DNA of 64,000 nucleotides, taken from contig NZ_JBODJB010000001.1 of the NCBI RefSeq assembly GCF_050611725.1, positions 62,001 through 126,000 of the forward strand, in the 5' to 3' direction. Of the stretch, positions 26,006 through 35,355 are shown piece by piece. Within the stretch, counting starts at the first letter, position 1; each line of letters starts with the position of its first letter. This DNA is from Ferruginibacter sp050611725 (lineage in GTDB: Bacteria; Bacteroidota; Bacteroidia; Chitinophagales; Chitinophagaceae). Below the pieces are notes generated by a model. The model saw only the letters and a program-made list of their open reading frames with translations, was not told the origin of the DNA and ran no database searches. A program made the translations under genes and the position numbers.

Positions 26006-27448
26006 CTATTTCCGTGCAAGTAAGTTTCCAAACATTGATCTGACCCTTTTAAAGAAACGGTAATAAAACTCTTTATTGAACAGTTGAGAATCATGCATGG
26101 CTTTGTATGTAAAAAAGATACCGACCGGCGCCAACACAAACACTGGCAACCAGGCTCCGGCTACTACCGGAATAACCGCATCTTTTGCCAATTTCTCACC
26201 AAAAATATTCAACAGATGAAAAAGCAAAAAGAATACAATAGCAACAACGATTGGCATTCCCAGCCCCCCCTTTCGAATGATAGAACCTAAAGGTGCTCCG
26301 ATAAAAAATAATACTAAGCACACAAATGATATAGAAAATTTTTGTTGCCAGATTAGCTTACTGTGACGCAAATCTTTTTTCTTTCCCTCCAACTCATTAC
26401 CACTAAACATCAAAACACTTTTTAAATTATCTACAATTCTTAACGCTCCGTCATTAACTGCTGTTTCAACAGAATCGGGGATAAGATCGGCAAAGTTTTT
26501 TGTATTGGCCGAAGGCTTTACAGCTGGTATTTTTTCCCATACAGAATCAGCCACATTTGTAGATACTAATTGTTCATTAACATCTTTAGTAAATTCTTTA
26601 CTGATGCTGTCATTATCTACAACAAGATCTTTAATACGCTTACTCAGTTCCGGTATGTTCATAGCTCGACTATCTTGTTTGTAAATACTATCCGGTGCGG
26701 TTGACAATTTAAGCGACTCAATATCAATTAATTTTTTATATGATGTAAATCCAAGTCGTATAAATTCCGAAGCACTGTCCAGCATCTGTGCTCTGCCACG
26801 CTCCTGATAGCGAAAACCATTTAGCAGGGTAAACTCCAAATATCTTTCATCAGCCGAAAGTTGCATGGTACCTTTTTCTGCAATAATGCAATTATCCTGC
26901 AATGTATTCTGTTGTTCATAGATGATGACATTATGAATGGTTATTCCATCCGGGTCTTTTTTTGCGATCTTAATGGCATAGTTCGGGATGGCAGTGTAAA
27001 ATGTTCCTGCCTTAAGATCCAATGCAGGCTTTTTTATGAGAATACCCGAATACAATGCCCTGAATTTTGCATTCGCATTTGGTATAATAAAATTGGCAAA
27101 AACAAAAGTGATTCCGCAAAGCAGTAAAGCCACCCACATAAGCGGACGCATGAACCTCAATAAAGAAATACCGGATGATTTAATGGCGACTAATTCAAAT
27201 CTTTCACCAAGATTGCCAAATGTCATGATAGAAGAGATCAATATAGCAATAGGCAATACTAATATCAAAAGCGATGCACTTGCATACCACAAAAACTTAA
27301 GCACCGTAATGGTATCTAACCCTTTACCAACAAGATCATCTACATACTTCCACAAGCTCTGCATCAGTATAACAAAATAGGCAATAAAGAACGTTACTGA
27401 AAACGGCCCTATAAATGATTTGAGTATTAGTTTATCTAATTTCTTCAT
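26006..27448 (-). CDS. LptF/LptG-family lipopolysaccharide export permease
   Basis: 480 residues. N-terminal membrane segments (residues about 12-35 and 50-80) with LDKLILKSFIGPFSVTFFIAY and LPIAILISSIMTFGNLGERFEL, which matches YjgP/YjgQ proteins; a large periplasmic domain of about 250 residues; three C-terminal segments with KFSISFVCLVLFFIGAPLGSIIRKGGLG. With LptB it extracts LPS from the inner membrane and passes it to LptC/A. The periplasmic domain is longer than in E. coli LptF/G (about 360 aa total), as often seen in this phylum. Cannot tell F from G. Confidence 0.92.
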   Translation of the reverse strand: MKKLDKLILKSFIGPFSVTFFIAYFVILMQSLWKYVDDLVGKGLDTITVLKFLWYASASLLILVLPIAILISSIMTFGNLGERFELVAIKSSGISLLRFMRPLMWVALLLCGITFVFANFIIPNANAKFRALYSGILIKKPALDLKAGTFYTAIPNYAIKIAKKDPDGITIHNVIIYEQQNTLQDNCIIAEKGTMQLSADERYLEFTLLNGFRYQERGRAQMLDSASEFIRLGFTSYKKLIDIESLKLSTAPDSIYKQDSRAMNIPELSKRIKDLVVDNDSISKEFTKDVNEQLVSTNVADSVWEKIPAVKPSANTKNFADLIPDSVETAVNDGALRIVDNLKSVLMFSGNELEGKKKDLRHSKLIWQQKFSISFVCLVLFFIGAPLGSIIRKGGLGMPIVVAIVFFLLFHLLNIFGEKLAKDAVIPVVAGAWLPVFVLAPVGIFFTYKAMHDSQLFNKEFYYRFFKRVRSMFGNLLARK

Positions 27449-27498
27449 TGATTCGCTTAACCCAATAAGTTATTTGGATTAATTTGTTATTTTTCAAC

Positions 27499-28101
27499 AT
27501 GATTGAAAATACAAAAATAACTCTTTCTGCCAAGGAACTTGAATTGGTTTGTAACAGAGAGTGGATTTTAACGAAACATGCTATCATTGAAAAAGTCTAC
27601 AACGTTTTTGGAAACTTATCGATTTCTATGCAAACCATGGTAAACAATAGCAATCTGTCACCTGAAATAAAGCAAACCACACCCAAAATTTCTAAAGGCG
27701 AAAACTACCTATTGTTACCCTACGTTATGCTCGACTATCCAAGATACTTTGAGCCTGAAAATACATTTGCAATAAGAACATTTTTCTGGTGGGGAAAATC
27801 TATGAGCATACACCTGCTGATATCAGGTAACTATCAAAAAGAAATGTTGAACAATTTGATAACTCATTTTGCTGTTTTACAAGAAAAAGATTTTGCTATT
27901 TGCGTTGCCGAAACTCCCTGGCAACACCATTTTGAAAAAGACAATTACGTTTCTTTGAAAGAATATACTTTAAATGAATTTGCAGTTATACTACACCGTA
28001 AGTCATTTGTAAAAATCGGTAGAAGTATTGCGTTAGAGCAGTGGGACGAGGTAGCTGACTTTTTGCTAGAAAGCTTTTCTTTGGTAGTAAAGATCGTTTA
28101 G
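27499..28101 (+). CDS. uncharacterised protein, Bacteroidota-type
   Basis: 200 residues from the ATG at 27499. Not assigned to a named family. Visible features: a GENYLLLPYVMLDYPRYFEP segment near residues 70-90, followed by FAIRTFFWWGKSMSIHLLISG, then a mixed C-terminal part ending in a helix (ALEQWDEVADFLLESF). Soluble, no signal peptide or membrane segment. The aromatic-rich middle looks conserved and I have the impression of similar hypothetical proteins in related genomes. Divergent from the LptF/G-like gene with about 50 nt between. Confidence 0.6.
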   Translation: MIENTKITLSAKELELVCNREWILTKHAIIEKVYNVFGNLSISMQTMVNNSNLSPEIKQTTPKISKGENYLLLPYVMLDYPRYFEPENTFAIRTFFWWGKSMSIHLLISGNYQKEMLNNLITHFAVLQEKDFAICVAETPWQHHFEKDNYVSLKEYTLNEFAVILHRKSFVKIGRSIALEQWDEVADFLLESFSLVVKIV

Positions 28102-28135
28102 AAATTTTAGAAGAGCTTTACTAAAGCATCTAAAC

Positions 28136-28516
28136 CTAATTACCCAATCTATGAAATAGATCTTTTACCTGATATTCCCATAATTGACTTTGATCTTTTA
28201 TTTCTTTTTTATCGGCAAAATCTTTTATGATAAGAATGGTTTGATTGGTTACTTCAGATTTATCAATACTGAATTCAAAATATTCATCTTTGGCATTATG
28301 CAACCATCTGAAACGCACAAATTTGTCCTGCTCGGTTTCTAACAACTCCGCTTTCTCATCATCACCATTCCATGAAAAACTAAAAACACCATCTCTCTCA
28401 TCAACTTTATCTGCAAACCACTCTTGCAAACCCGCCGGTGTTCTTAAAAAATCATAAAGTATGGCTGGTGAACATCTAACCGGGTACTCCAACGTATATA
28501 AAACTTTCTTACTCAT
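28136..28516 (-). CDS. START-like (AHSA1/SRPBCC) domain protein
   Basis: 126 residues, single domain. YTLEYPVRCSPAILYDFLRTPAGLQEWFADKV is the standard opening of AHA1/START-like ligand-binding folds; WNGDDEKAELLETEQDKFVRFRW and the C-terminal helix SQLWEYQVKDLFHRLG complete it. This short form is common next to rpoD-like genes in Bacteroidota by recollection. Ligand and role unknown. Divergent from rpoD. Confidence 0.8.
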   Translation of the reverse strand: MSKKVLYTLEYPVRCSPAILYDFLRTPAGLQEWFADKVDERDGVFSFSWNGDDEKAELLETEQDKFVRFRWLHNAKDEYFEFSIDKSEVTNQTILIIKDFADKKEIKDQSQLWEYQVKDLFHRLGN

Positions 28517-28755
28517 CCCAATATTTTAAAATCTGTCTTGAATGATGCAATAATAACAAAATAAACGAGGCAACAAAATATTTTTACAACTATTTTTTGT
28601 TCACCATTAGGTCGTTTTCATATGAAAATCAGGCTGAATGCAGTTTATACCATAATTTTTTTTTTGGAAACATATTGTAAATAGCATAAATTACGTTTAA
28701 GAAATTTAACAAGGCCTTAACCTTTTTATAAACAACCGATAAAACCTCACGGCTT

Positions 28756-29631
28756 ATGAGTATGCGTCAGCTAAAAATCACAAAGTCGATCACTAATCGT
28801 GAGAGCCAAAGTCTCGAAAAATATCTTCAGGAAATAGGTAAAGTGGAGTTGATCTCTCCGGAGGAAGAAGTAAAACTTGCAATCCGTATTAAACAAGGAG
28901 ATCAATGTGCCCTTGATAAGCTAACCAAAGCAAATCTCAGATTTGTTGTATCTGTTGCTAAACAGTATCAAAATCAAGGACTTACATTATCAGACCTCAT
29001 CAATGAAGGCAATTTAGGTCTCATAAAGGCAGCCCAAAGGTTTGACGAAACAAGGGGATTTAAATTCATCTCTTATGCAGTATGGTGGATCAGACAAAGT
29101 ATTTTGCAAGCCTTAGCAGAACAATCAAGAATTGTACGTTTACCACTTAACAAAGTTGGCTTAACTAATAGGATCAGTAAGGCATTTCAACAGTTAGAAC
29201 AAGAATTTGAAAGAGAACCAACTGCAGAAGAACTCGCCACTTTACTGGATATTGAAACTGAGGAAGTTGCTGCTACGCTTGGCGCATCGGCTCGTCATGT
29301 GAGTATGGACCAGCCTTTTTCAGAAGGAGAAGAAGGATCACTGATTGATGTATTGGAAAATCCGAATGCAGACAGCACCGATATGGAAGTTACTTTTAAA
29401 GCTTCTTTAAAGACTGAAATAGACAGATCTTTAAGTACTTTAACCGAAAGGCAGAAAGATGTGATACGTTTTTTCTTTGGAATAGGTGTAGACCATCCTT
29501 TGAGCCTTGAAGATATTGGTGAACATTTTCATCTAACCAGAGAAAGAGTAAGACAGATCAAGGATAAGGCCATTACCAAATTAAGATCAACTTCCAGATG
29601 TAAATTGCTTCGTACTTACCTTGGTGCATAA
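28756..29631 (+). CDS. rpoD: primary sigma factor RpoD/SigA (short Bacteroidota form)
   Basis: 291 residues (or 289 from the ATG at 28762). Region 1.1 is absent; region 1.2 (ESQSLEKYLQEIGKVELISPEEEVKLA), 2.1-2.4 (NLRFVVSVAKQYQNQGLTLSDLINEGNLGLIKAAQRFD and FKFISYAVWWIRQSI), region 3 (PTAEELATLLDI) and 4.2 (LSLEDIGEHFHLTRERVRQIKDKAITKLR) are complete. This is the sigma factor expected to read the TTTG / TAnnTTTG promoters found throughout the window. The 240-nt upstream region contains TACGTTTA (28692-28699), a weak -7 candidate. Confidence 0.95.
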   Translation: MSMRQLKITKSITNRESQSLEKYLQEIGKVELISPEEEVKLAIRIKQGDQCALDKLTKANLRFVVSVAKQYQNQGLTLSDLINEGNLGLIKAAQRFDETRGFKFISYAVWWIRQSILQALAEQSRIVRLPLNKVGLTNRISKAFQQLEQEFEREPTAEELATLLDIETEEVAATLGASARHVSMDQPFSEGEEGSLIDVLENPNADSTDMEVTFKASLKTEIDRSLSTLTERQKDVIRFFFGIGVDHPLSLEDIGEHFHLTRERVRQIKDKAITKLRSTSRCKLLRTYLGA

Positions 29632-29639
29632 AGATTTCA

Positions 29640-29647
29640 TACATTTG
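29640..29647 (+). promoter_or_regulatory. -7 box (TACATTTG) upstream of ffh
   Basis: Perfect TAnnTTTG just after the rpoD stop codon. It precedes a terminator-like hairpin (29660-29685), so transcription from it must pass the hairpin to reach ffh. Confidence 0.4.
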
Positions 29648-29659
29648 CAAACTTTTTAG

Positions 29660-29685
29660 AGTGAACTTTTAAGTTCACTTTTTTT
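29660..29685 (+). terminator. terminator-like hairpin between rpoD and ffh
   Basis: AGTGAAC (29660-29666) / GTTCACT (29673-29679), 6-nt loop, followed by a T-run. Ends rpoD transcription; could also attenuate ffh. Confidence 0.7.
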
Positions 29686-29712
29686 ATGGAAATTATTAAA
29701 TAGAGATACAAA

Positions 29713-31032
29713 ATGTTCAATTCATTAAGTGAGAAACTAGAAAGTGCGTTTAAGAATATTAAAGGTCAGGGCAGGATCAGTGAACTTAATATTGCCAATA
29801 CGGTAAAGGATATACGCAGAGCGTTGGTGGATGCCGATGTGAATTATAAAATTGCCAAAGAATTTACAGATAAAGTAAAGGAAACGGCATTGGGCTCAAA
29901 AGTGTTGTTATCGGTTAATCCGGGGCAACAAATGGTAAAGATCGTTCAGGATGAATTAACTGAACTGATGGGTGGTAAAGAAAGTGATTTTGTGATCAAT
30001 GGAAACCCTGCTATTATTTTGATCGCCGGCTTACAAGGTAGTGGTAAAACAACTTTCAGTGGTAAACTTGCAAACTATTTAAAGACAAAAAAGGGCAAAT
30101 CTCCATTACTTGTTGCTGCAGATATTTACAGGCCTGCAGCGATCGATCAATTGGAAGTACTTGGCGGGCAAATCGGTGTGGATGTTTTCTCTGAAAGAGA
30201 AAATAAAGATGCAGTAAGTATTGCACAAAATGCCATCAAAGAAGCTAAGGCAAAAAATAAAAATGTGATCATTATAGATACCGCCGGTCGTTTAGCGGTG
30301 GATGAAATAATGATGACAGAAGTTGCCAATATCAAAGCGGCCGTTAACCCACAGGAAATTTTATTTGTAGTAGATAGCATGACGGGACAGGATGCGGTGA
30401 ATACAGCTGCCGCATTCAATGAAAGATTAGATTTCAGCGGTGTTGTATTAACTAAGCTTGATGGTGATACAAGAGGTGGTGCTGCACTATCTATCAAATA
30501 CACAGTAAACAAGCCTATAAAGTTTGCAAGCAGTGGCGAGAAAATGGAAACGCTTGATGTGTTCTATCCTGAAAGGATGGCGCAGCGTATTTTGGGTATG
30601 GGTGATATTGTGAGTTTGGTAGAAAAAGCGCAGGCGCAATTTGATGAAGCAGAGGCTGCAAAACTTGAGAAAAAGATCAGAAAAAATCAATTTGATTTTG
30701 AAGATTTTAAAACTCAATTGCAGCAAATAAAAAAGATGGGCAACCTAAAAGACTTGATGGGTATGATTCCCGGCGTAGGCAAACAAATTAAAGATGTTGA
30801 TATTAAAGATGATGCTTTTAAAGGCATTGAAGCATTGATCAATTCAATGACATTGGAAGAAAGAAGAAATCCGGACTTGATCAATCCAAGCCGTAAAGCC
30901 AGAATTGCAAAAGGAGCAGGAAAAGATACGGCTGAACTTAATCAGTTCTTAAAACAGTTTGAACAAATGAAAGGAATGATGAAAATGATGAATAAAATGC
31001 CGATGGGGAAAATGCCCGGAATGAAAAGATAA
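29713..31032 (+). CDS. ffh: signal recognition particle protein Ffh
   Basis: 439 residues. N-domain with LNIANTVKDIRRALVDADVNYK, G-domain with GLQGSGKTTFSGKLA (about 106-120), DTAGRLAVDE, TKLDGDTRGGAALS, and a Met-rich M-domain (MGMIPGVGKQ, MTLEERRNPDLINPSRKARIAKG) ending in EQMKGMMKMMNKMPMGK. Binds 4.5S RNA and signal sequences and targets proteins to the membrane through FtsY. No SRP RNA gene is seen in the window. Confidence 0.98.
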   Translation: MFNSLSEKLESAFKNIKGQGRISELNIANTVKDIRRALVDADVNYKIAKEFTDKVKETALGSKVLLSVNPGQQMVKIVQDELTELMGGKESDFVINGNPAIILIAGLQGSGKTTFSGKLANYLKTKKGKSPLLVAADIYRPAAIDQLEVLGGQIGVDVFSERENKDAVSIAQNAIKEAKAKNKNVIIIDTAGRLAVDEIMMTEVANIKAAVNPQEILFVVDSMTGQDAVNTAAAFNERLDFSGVVLTKLDGDTRGGAALSIKYTVNKPIKFASSGEKMETLDVFYPERMAQRILGMGDIVSLVEKAQAQFDEAEAAKLEKKIRKNQFDFEDFKTQLQQIKKMGNLKDLMGMIPGVGKQIKDVDIKDDAFKGIEALINSMTLEERRNPDLINPSRKARIAKGAGKDTAELNQFLKQFEQMKGMMKMMNKMPMGKMPGMKR

Positions 31033-31062
31033 CTTTATAAAACAGATCCTTCCTTAATAGTC

Positions 31063-31121
31063 TCAGCCTTTGTTTTTGGGGTTCTTCAAAAAAGAACGAT
31101 CCTGAACAAAGGCTGATTTTT
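31063..31121 (+). terminator. terminator after ffh (nested hairpin)
   Basis: Outer stem TCAGCCTTTGTT (31063-31074) / AACAAAGGCTGA (31105-31116), inner stem GTTCTT (31081-31086) / AAGAAC (31092-31097), followed by TTTTTC. Confidence 0.75.
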
Positions 31122-31191
31122 CAATAGGAGATCTATCTTAGATATAGACGTTTAATTCAAAAAAATATTGTCAAAATCGCAGGAAATCTTG

Positions 31192-31224
31192 TTTGAAATT
31201 TTAGTTATAAATCGCTTACATTCG
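31192..31224 (+). promoter_or_regulatory. promoter of the M20 dipeptidase gene
   Basis: TTTG (31192-31195), 21-nt spacer, TACATTCG (31217-31224; one mismatch to TAnnTTTG); ATG 20 nt downstream. Confidence 0.5.
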
Positions 31225-31244
31225 TTTCCCTAAATCTAATTATT

Positions 31245-32609
31245 ATGCAAGTCTGGAAAGAATATCAGGAGAAAAATAAAGATCGCTTTTTAAATGAATT
31301 ATTAGACCTATTGCGTATACCAAGCATTAGTGCTAAATCGGAACATAAAGATGATATGATCAAGTGTGCAGAAGCAATTCAACAACGTTTAATAGAAGCC
31401 GGTGCAGACACTGTAAAGATATATCCGATCGAAGGTGGACATCCTGTAGTGTATGCTGAAAAAATAATTGACCCATCCAAACCAACCGTATTGGTTTATG
31501 GGCATTACGATGTGCAACCTGCCGAACCATTAGAATTATGGAAAAGCGGCCCCTTTGATCCCGTAATCGTTGACGGAAAAATATTTGCACGTGGCAGTTG
31601 CGATGATAAAGGGCAAGTGTATATGCATGTGAAAGCGTTGGAAACATTGGTTAAAACAAATACACTTACCACTAATATTAAATTTTGTATTGAAGGTGAA
31701 GAAGAAGTAGGCTCTCCTAATCTTGGAAAATTTGTTTCCACTCACAAAGAACTATTAAAAGCAGATTGCATTTTAATAAGCGATAGTGCAATGATCAGCA
31801 TGGAAAACCCTAGCATTGATATTGGTGTACGTGGACTAAGCTATATTGAGGTAGAAATTACCGGACCAAACAGAGACTTGCACAGTGGTGTTTATGGTGG
31901 CGCTGTTGCTAACCCTATTACTATTTTAGCAAAGATGATCGCAAGTTGTCATGATGAAAACAATCATATTACCATACCAGGTTTTTATGATGATGTAATT
32001 GTTGCAACCGAAGAAGAAAGAAAACTAATGGCGGCTGCACCTTTTGATGAAAAAGAATATCGTGAAGACCTTGGTATTAAAGAGTTATGGGGTGAAAAAG
32101 GATTTACTACCAATGAAAGAACCGGCATCAGACCAACATTAGAGTTGAACGGTATTTGGGGCGGCTATCAGGGTGAAGGAGCTAAAACAGTTTTACCATC
32201 TAAAGCCTCAGCAAAAATTTCTGCCCGTTTGGTTCCAAATCAATCATCTGAAAAGATCACGGAAAAATTATTGAATTATTTTAAATCGATTGCTCCTGCA
32301 GGCGTTACCGTTAGTGCCTTTGAACACCATGGCGGCGAGGCTTATATGACACCGATCAACAGCAAAGCATATCAAGCCGCAGCAAAAGCAATTGAAACAA
32401 CATTCGGGAAAAAACCAATTCCCGTTCGTGGCGGTGGCAGCATTCCTATTTGTGCTTTGTTCGAAAAAGAACTGGGTATAAAAATTGTGTTCATGGGTTT
32501 TGGTTTAGATAGTGATAATCTGCACAGCCCAAATGAAAAATTCAACCTGGAAAATTTTTATAAGGGTATAGAAACCATCCCCTACTTTCATCAATATTTT
32601 GCAGAATAA
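31245..32609 (+). CDS. M20-family dipeptidase
   Basis: 454 residues. LVYGHYDVQPAEP (zinc His and catalytic Asp), ARGSCDDKGQVYMHVKA (bridging Asp), IEGEEEVGSPN (catalytic Glu and zinc Glu), then a lid/dimerisation domain with RDLHSGVYGG, and GGSIPICALFEKELG plus a C-terminal LHSPNEKF (last zinc His). This is the pattern of the M20 CNDP/PepV-like dipeptidases. No signal peptide, so cytoplasmic. It hydrolyses short peptides; specificity unknown. Ends at the strong terminator 32627-32654. Confidence 0.93.
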   Translation: MQVWKEYQEKNKDRFLNELLDLLRIPSISAKSEHKDDMIKCAEAIQQRLIEAGADTVKIYPIEGGHPVVYAEKIIDPSKPTVLVYGHYDVQPAEPLELWKSGPFDPVIVDGKIFARGSCDDKGQVYMHVKALETLVKTNTLTTNIKFCIEGEEEVGSPNLGKFVSTHKELLKADCILISDSAMISMENPSIDIGVRGLSYIEVEITGPNRDLHSGVYGGAVANPITILAKMIASCHDENNHITIPGFYDDVIVATEEERKLMAAAPFDEKEYREDLGIKELWGEKGFTTNERTGIRPTLELNGIWGGYQGEGAKTVLPSKASAKISARLVPNQSSEKITEKLLNYFKSIAPAGVTVSAFEHHGGEAYMTPINSKAYQAAAKAIETTFGKKPIPVRGGGSIPICALFEKELGIKIVFMGFGLDSDNLHSPNEKFNLENFYKGIETIPYFHQYFAE

Positions 32610-32626
32610 TTTTAATATTGTATAAA

Positions 32627-32654
32627 AAAAGCGGCCTCAAATGAGGCCGCTTTT
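32627..32654. terminator. bidirectional terminator
   Basis: AAAAGCGGCCTCA (32627-32639) / TGAGGCCGCTTTT (32642-32654); lies between the convergent M20 and T9SS genes. Confidence 0.88.
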
Positions 32655-32670
32655 GTATTGGTATATAGGA

Positions 32671-35355
32671 CTATTTCTTAATGATCTTTTGTGTGATCAC
32701 TCCTGATCTTGTTGCTACTTCTACTGTGTAGATACCGCTAGACAAACCATCCAGATCTTTTATTACTACAATATTATCATTTGGCTGCAAGATAATATTA
32801 CGTTTAACAACAGCCTGACCTGATAGATTCATGATACGAACAGTTGTCGCTTCTTCAAAGTCACTGTGAATCTGCATTTTAATGTTGCTTATAAACGGAT
32901 TAGGATACACTGCAAAGTTTTTAATCGTTGTAGTTCCGTTAAGATGCAATGACACAACGTTTGTTACCGAAACATTTGCTTCTTTGTCAAATATCTTCAA
33001 TCTGTAGTAAAATACTTTTACGGATGTATTCCATAAGAAATTGCTGAATTGATAATTGTTTACAAGCGTTGAAGTGCCGTTACCAGTTACTGTTCCAACC
33101 TTTGTGAAATTTATACCGTCTAAGCTTTGTTCAATGTCAAAATGATCATTTTTATCTTCGCTAACAGTTGTCCATCTTAAAACAGCACTACCATTTTCAT
33201 TCGAAACATTGAACTTAGATATTTTTACGGCTAATGATCCGCCTTGTGGTCCGATGATAGCAGTTGCATCATCAACGTAAGGATCGCCTGAAATACCATT
33301 ACCAACAATACGTGCCAGATTTATAACCGACGATACCTGATTAGCAACAGCCGGTGTCATTACTTTAAATCTTACCGCATAACTTTCTCCTGATTGCAAC
33401 ACACCACCTTGTGTACTTGTAGCGCCTGTTCCAATAAAATATTTAATATAGAACTTACCACCATCTACAGTTTTAAACGCCTCATCTGCATCATTCGGAT
33501 TATCAGTTTTAGGACCCACAATCCCACCCGGAGAACTAATTATCTCTAAGCTGTTAGGCACATATATTACGTTTGACGGAATCGTATCAATGATAACACA
33601 ATTGTACGCCGGCCCTACTCCAACATTTGAACCCGATAAAGTATAAGTCAATACCTCGTTTGGCGTTAAAACATTTAGAGGGAAATTTGCATCCTGTACC
33701 GCTTTATCAATAAAAATACTTGGCTCTTTTGTTTTCATTGTAAATGCAAACACACTTGGAAAATACTGATCTGCTTCTGTACCAAACTCTACCGTTGCCT
33801 GAGTGGCATTAGGCACAATTCCATAACCGGTGCCTACTTCCATCTCATCTAAATCCAAACCAAACTGATTTATATAATTCGGAAATTTAGTAGTTACATC
33901 CGCACCATTTTTAGAGATCGTTCCATTCCAAAAATTATTTGCAGGGTTACGGGCATCACTTACGGTAACACCATTTAGTTTGACATAATCACCCGCCGGT
34001 GTTTGTGATGATGCCGCTAAGTTTGCATCACCTTCCCACGAAAGTGCTGTCATATAAGCATCTGATGCAGACAGTGGTGTTGAAGGAGCATTTAAACCTG
34101 TTAATGTTATGGATTGAGTTACAGCACTACCATCATCAAAAACCTGAAGATACCCATCATACACTCTAACACTTGAATAAGTTGAGGTAGGATTTTCATA
34201 CACAACTACTATTGACCATCCACCATAATGTCCACCACCACTGATTGATCCGGTAGCACATGAAACATTGGCAACAGTGTATGTACCTGCACCATTATTT
34301 TTTACATAATCTGTAACATCTACATAAGCTTGATATACAGTATCAGAACCACTATTAACATTAGCTTTATCAATTTGTGCTAAAGGGGCAATGCCTGTTA
34401 AATAAGCTCCGCTGTTGCCTTTACGAATTTGAATTGTCCTTAAATTGATGAAATCATTAACACCTGCTCCGGCAGATACTCTACCACCCCAATACAAACG
34501 TGCAAATTTGATTGTATTGGTGCCTGTACTAGGAAGGATCAGATCAGCAGATGAAGAGTTAAAGGTAGGATTATCACCAGCCAATAATTCGAAATCAAAA
34601 TAAAGATCATCAGTACCTGATTCGTTACTAGCGGATGTGTGTACTTCTACCTGAATAACATTGTTGCCATTCACAAAAGGAGCTCCGGCATTTACGGTAA
34701 AACTTGATATTTCTTCCGGCTCAGTATTATCAGATGAATTCGTACTATAATCAGGTGTTCCATTATCCATATTAATTCTGCCAACTTCAGTACCATTCAC
34801 ATACACTACTGCTCCATCATCAATCTTTAAATTGAATGTATAGTTTTCATAAGTAGCCGTATTTATATTTACAGTTTGTGTAAAATAGTAAGTTCGTCTA
34901 TCCGTTAAAGTTGTATTCACTGTACCGGTAGGACCGTAACCCAATGGGGCTGCTCCGGGACCACCCGGAAGAGAGCTTACATTTGGCCAACCTGCAGGTT
35001 GGCTATTAGCATTGGAATAAGTCCAACTTGATCCATAGTTTACTAAAGTAGCAGTTGGATTTACTCCATCAATATCTACATACTGCATGTTGGAGCCATC
35101 ATTACCATACTGACTGGTGGCTCCATTTGAGTACGAACCGAAATCATTGTGACGGTCTGTTAAAACTGTACCATTAGAACTTTCCATCTGCATTACAGTG
35201 TTACCAAAAGCAGTATGACCACCTTTTAAATTGTTTGAGTAAATAAGATCATACGATCTGATCACCTGTGCGGTGGAACTAAAAGAAGTTAAAAGCAAAA
35301 AAGTAACGGCACATAGGCTCAATCCATTTTTTTGCAATTGGGTAAAAATTTTCAT
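32671..35355 (-). CDS. large secreted protein with T9SS C-terminal sorting domain
   Basis: 894 residues. Signal peptide ending SSTAQ (about residue 30). Residues about 150-260 contain YYFTQTVNINTATYENYT and DDGAVVYVNGTEVGRINMDNG, resembling a PA14/lectin-like beta-sandwich with an acidic DDG motif. A middle region has VYQAYVDVTDYV and GGHYGGWSIVVVYENP, then a DUF11-like repeat domain (LTPNEVLTYTLSGSNVGVGPAYNCVIIDTIPSN), and a beta module (SENGSAVLRWTTVSEDKNDHFDIE type). The C-terminus (VYPNPFISNIKMQI ... GIYTVEVATRSG ... KIIKK) is a type A T9SS sorting signal. Expected to be exported and anchored at or released from the cell surface; adhesin-like role is inference. Confidence 0.85.
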   Translation of the reverse strand: MKIFTQLQKNGLSLCAVTFLLLTSFSSTAQVIRSYDLIYSNNLKGGHTAFGNTVMQMESSNGTVLTDRHNDFGSYSNGATSQYGNDGSNMQYVDIDGVNPTATLVNYGSSWTYSNANSQPAGWPNVSSLPGGPGAAPLGYGPTGTVNTTLTDRRTYYFTQTVNINTATYENYTFNLKIDDGAVVYVNGTEVGRINMDNGTPDYSTNSSDNTEPEEISSFTVNAGAPFVNGNNVIQVEVHTSASNESGTDDLYFDFELLAGDNPTFNSSSADLILPSTGTNTIKFARLYWGGRVSAGAGVNDFINLRTIQIRKGNSGAYLTGIAPLAQIDKANVNSGSDTVYQAYVDVTDYVKNNGAGTYTVANVSCATGSISGGGHYGGWSIVVVYENPTSTYSSVRVYDGYLQVFDDGSAVTQSITLTGLNAPSTPLSASDAYMTALSWEGDANLAASSQTPAGDYVKLNGVTVSDARNPANNFWNGTISKNGADVTTKFPNYINQFGLDLDEMEVGTGYGIVPNATQATVEFGTEADQYFPSVFAFTMKTKEPSIFIDKAVQDANFPLNVLTPNEVLTYTLSGSNVGVGPAYNCVIIDTIPSNVIYVPNSLEIISSPGGIVGPKTDNPNDADEAFKTVDGGKFYIKYFIGTGATSTQGGVLQSGESYAVRFKVMTPAVANQVSSVINLARIVGNGISGDPYVDDATAIIGPQGGSLAVKISKFNVSNENGSAVLRWTTVSEDKNDHFDIEQSLDGINFTKVGTVTGNGTSTLVNNYQFSNFLWNTSVKVFYYRLKIFDKEANVSVTNVVSLHLNGTTTIKNFAVYPNPFISNIKMQIHSDFEEATTVRIMNLSGQAVVKRNIILQPNDNIVVIKDLDGLSSGIYTVEVATRSGVITQKIIKK

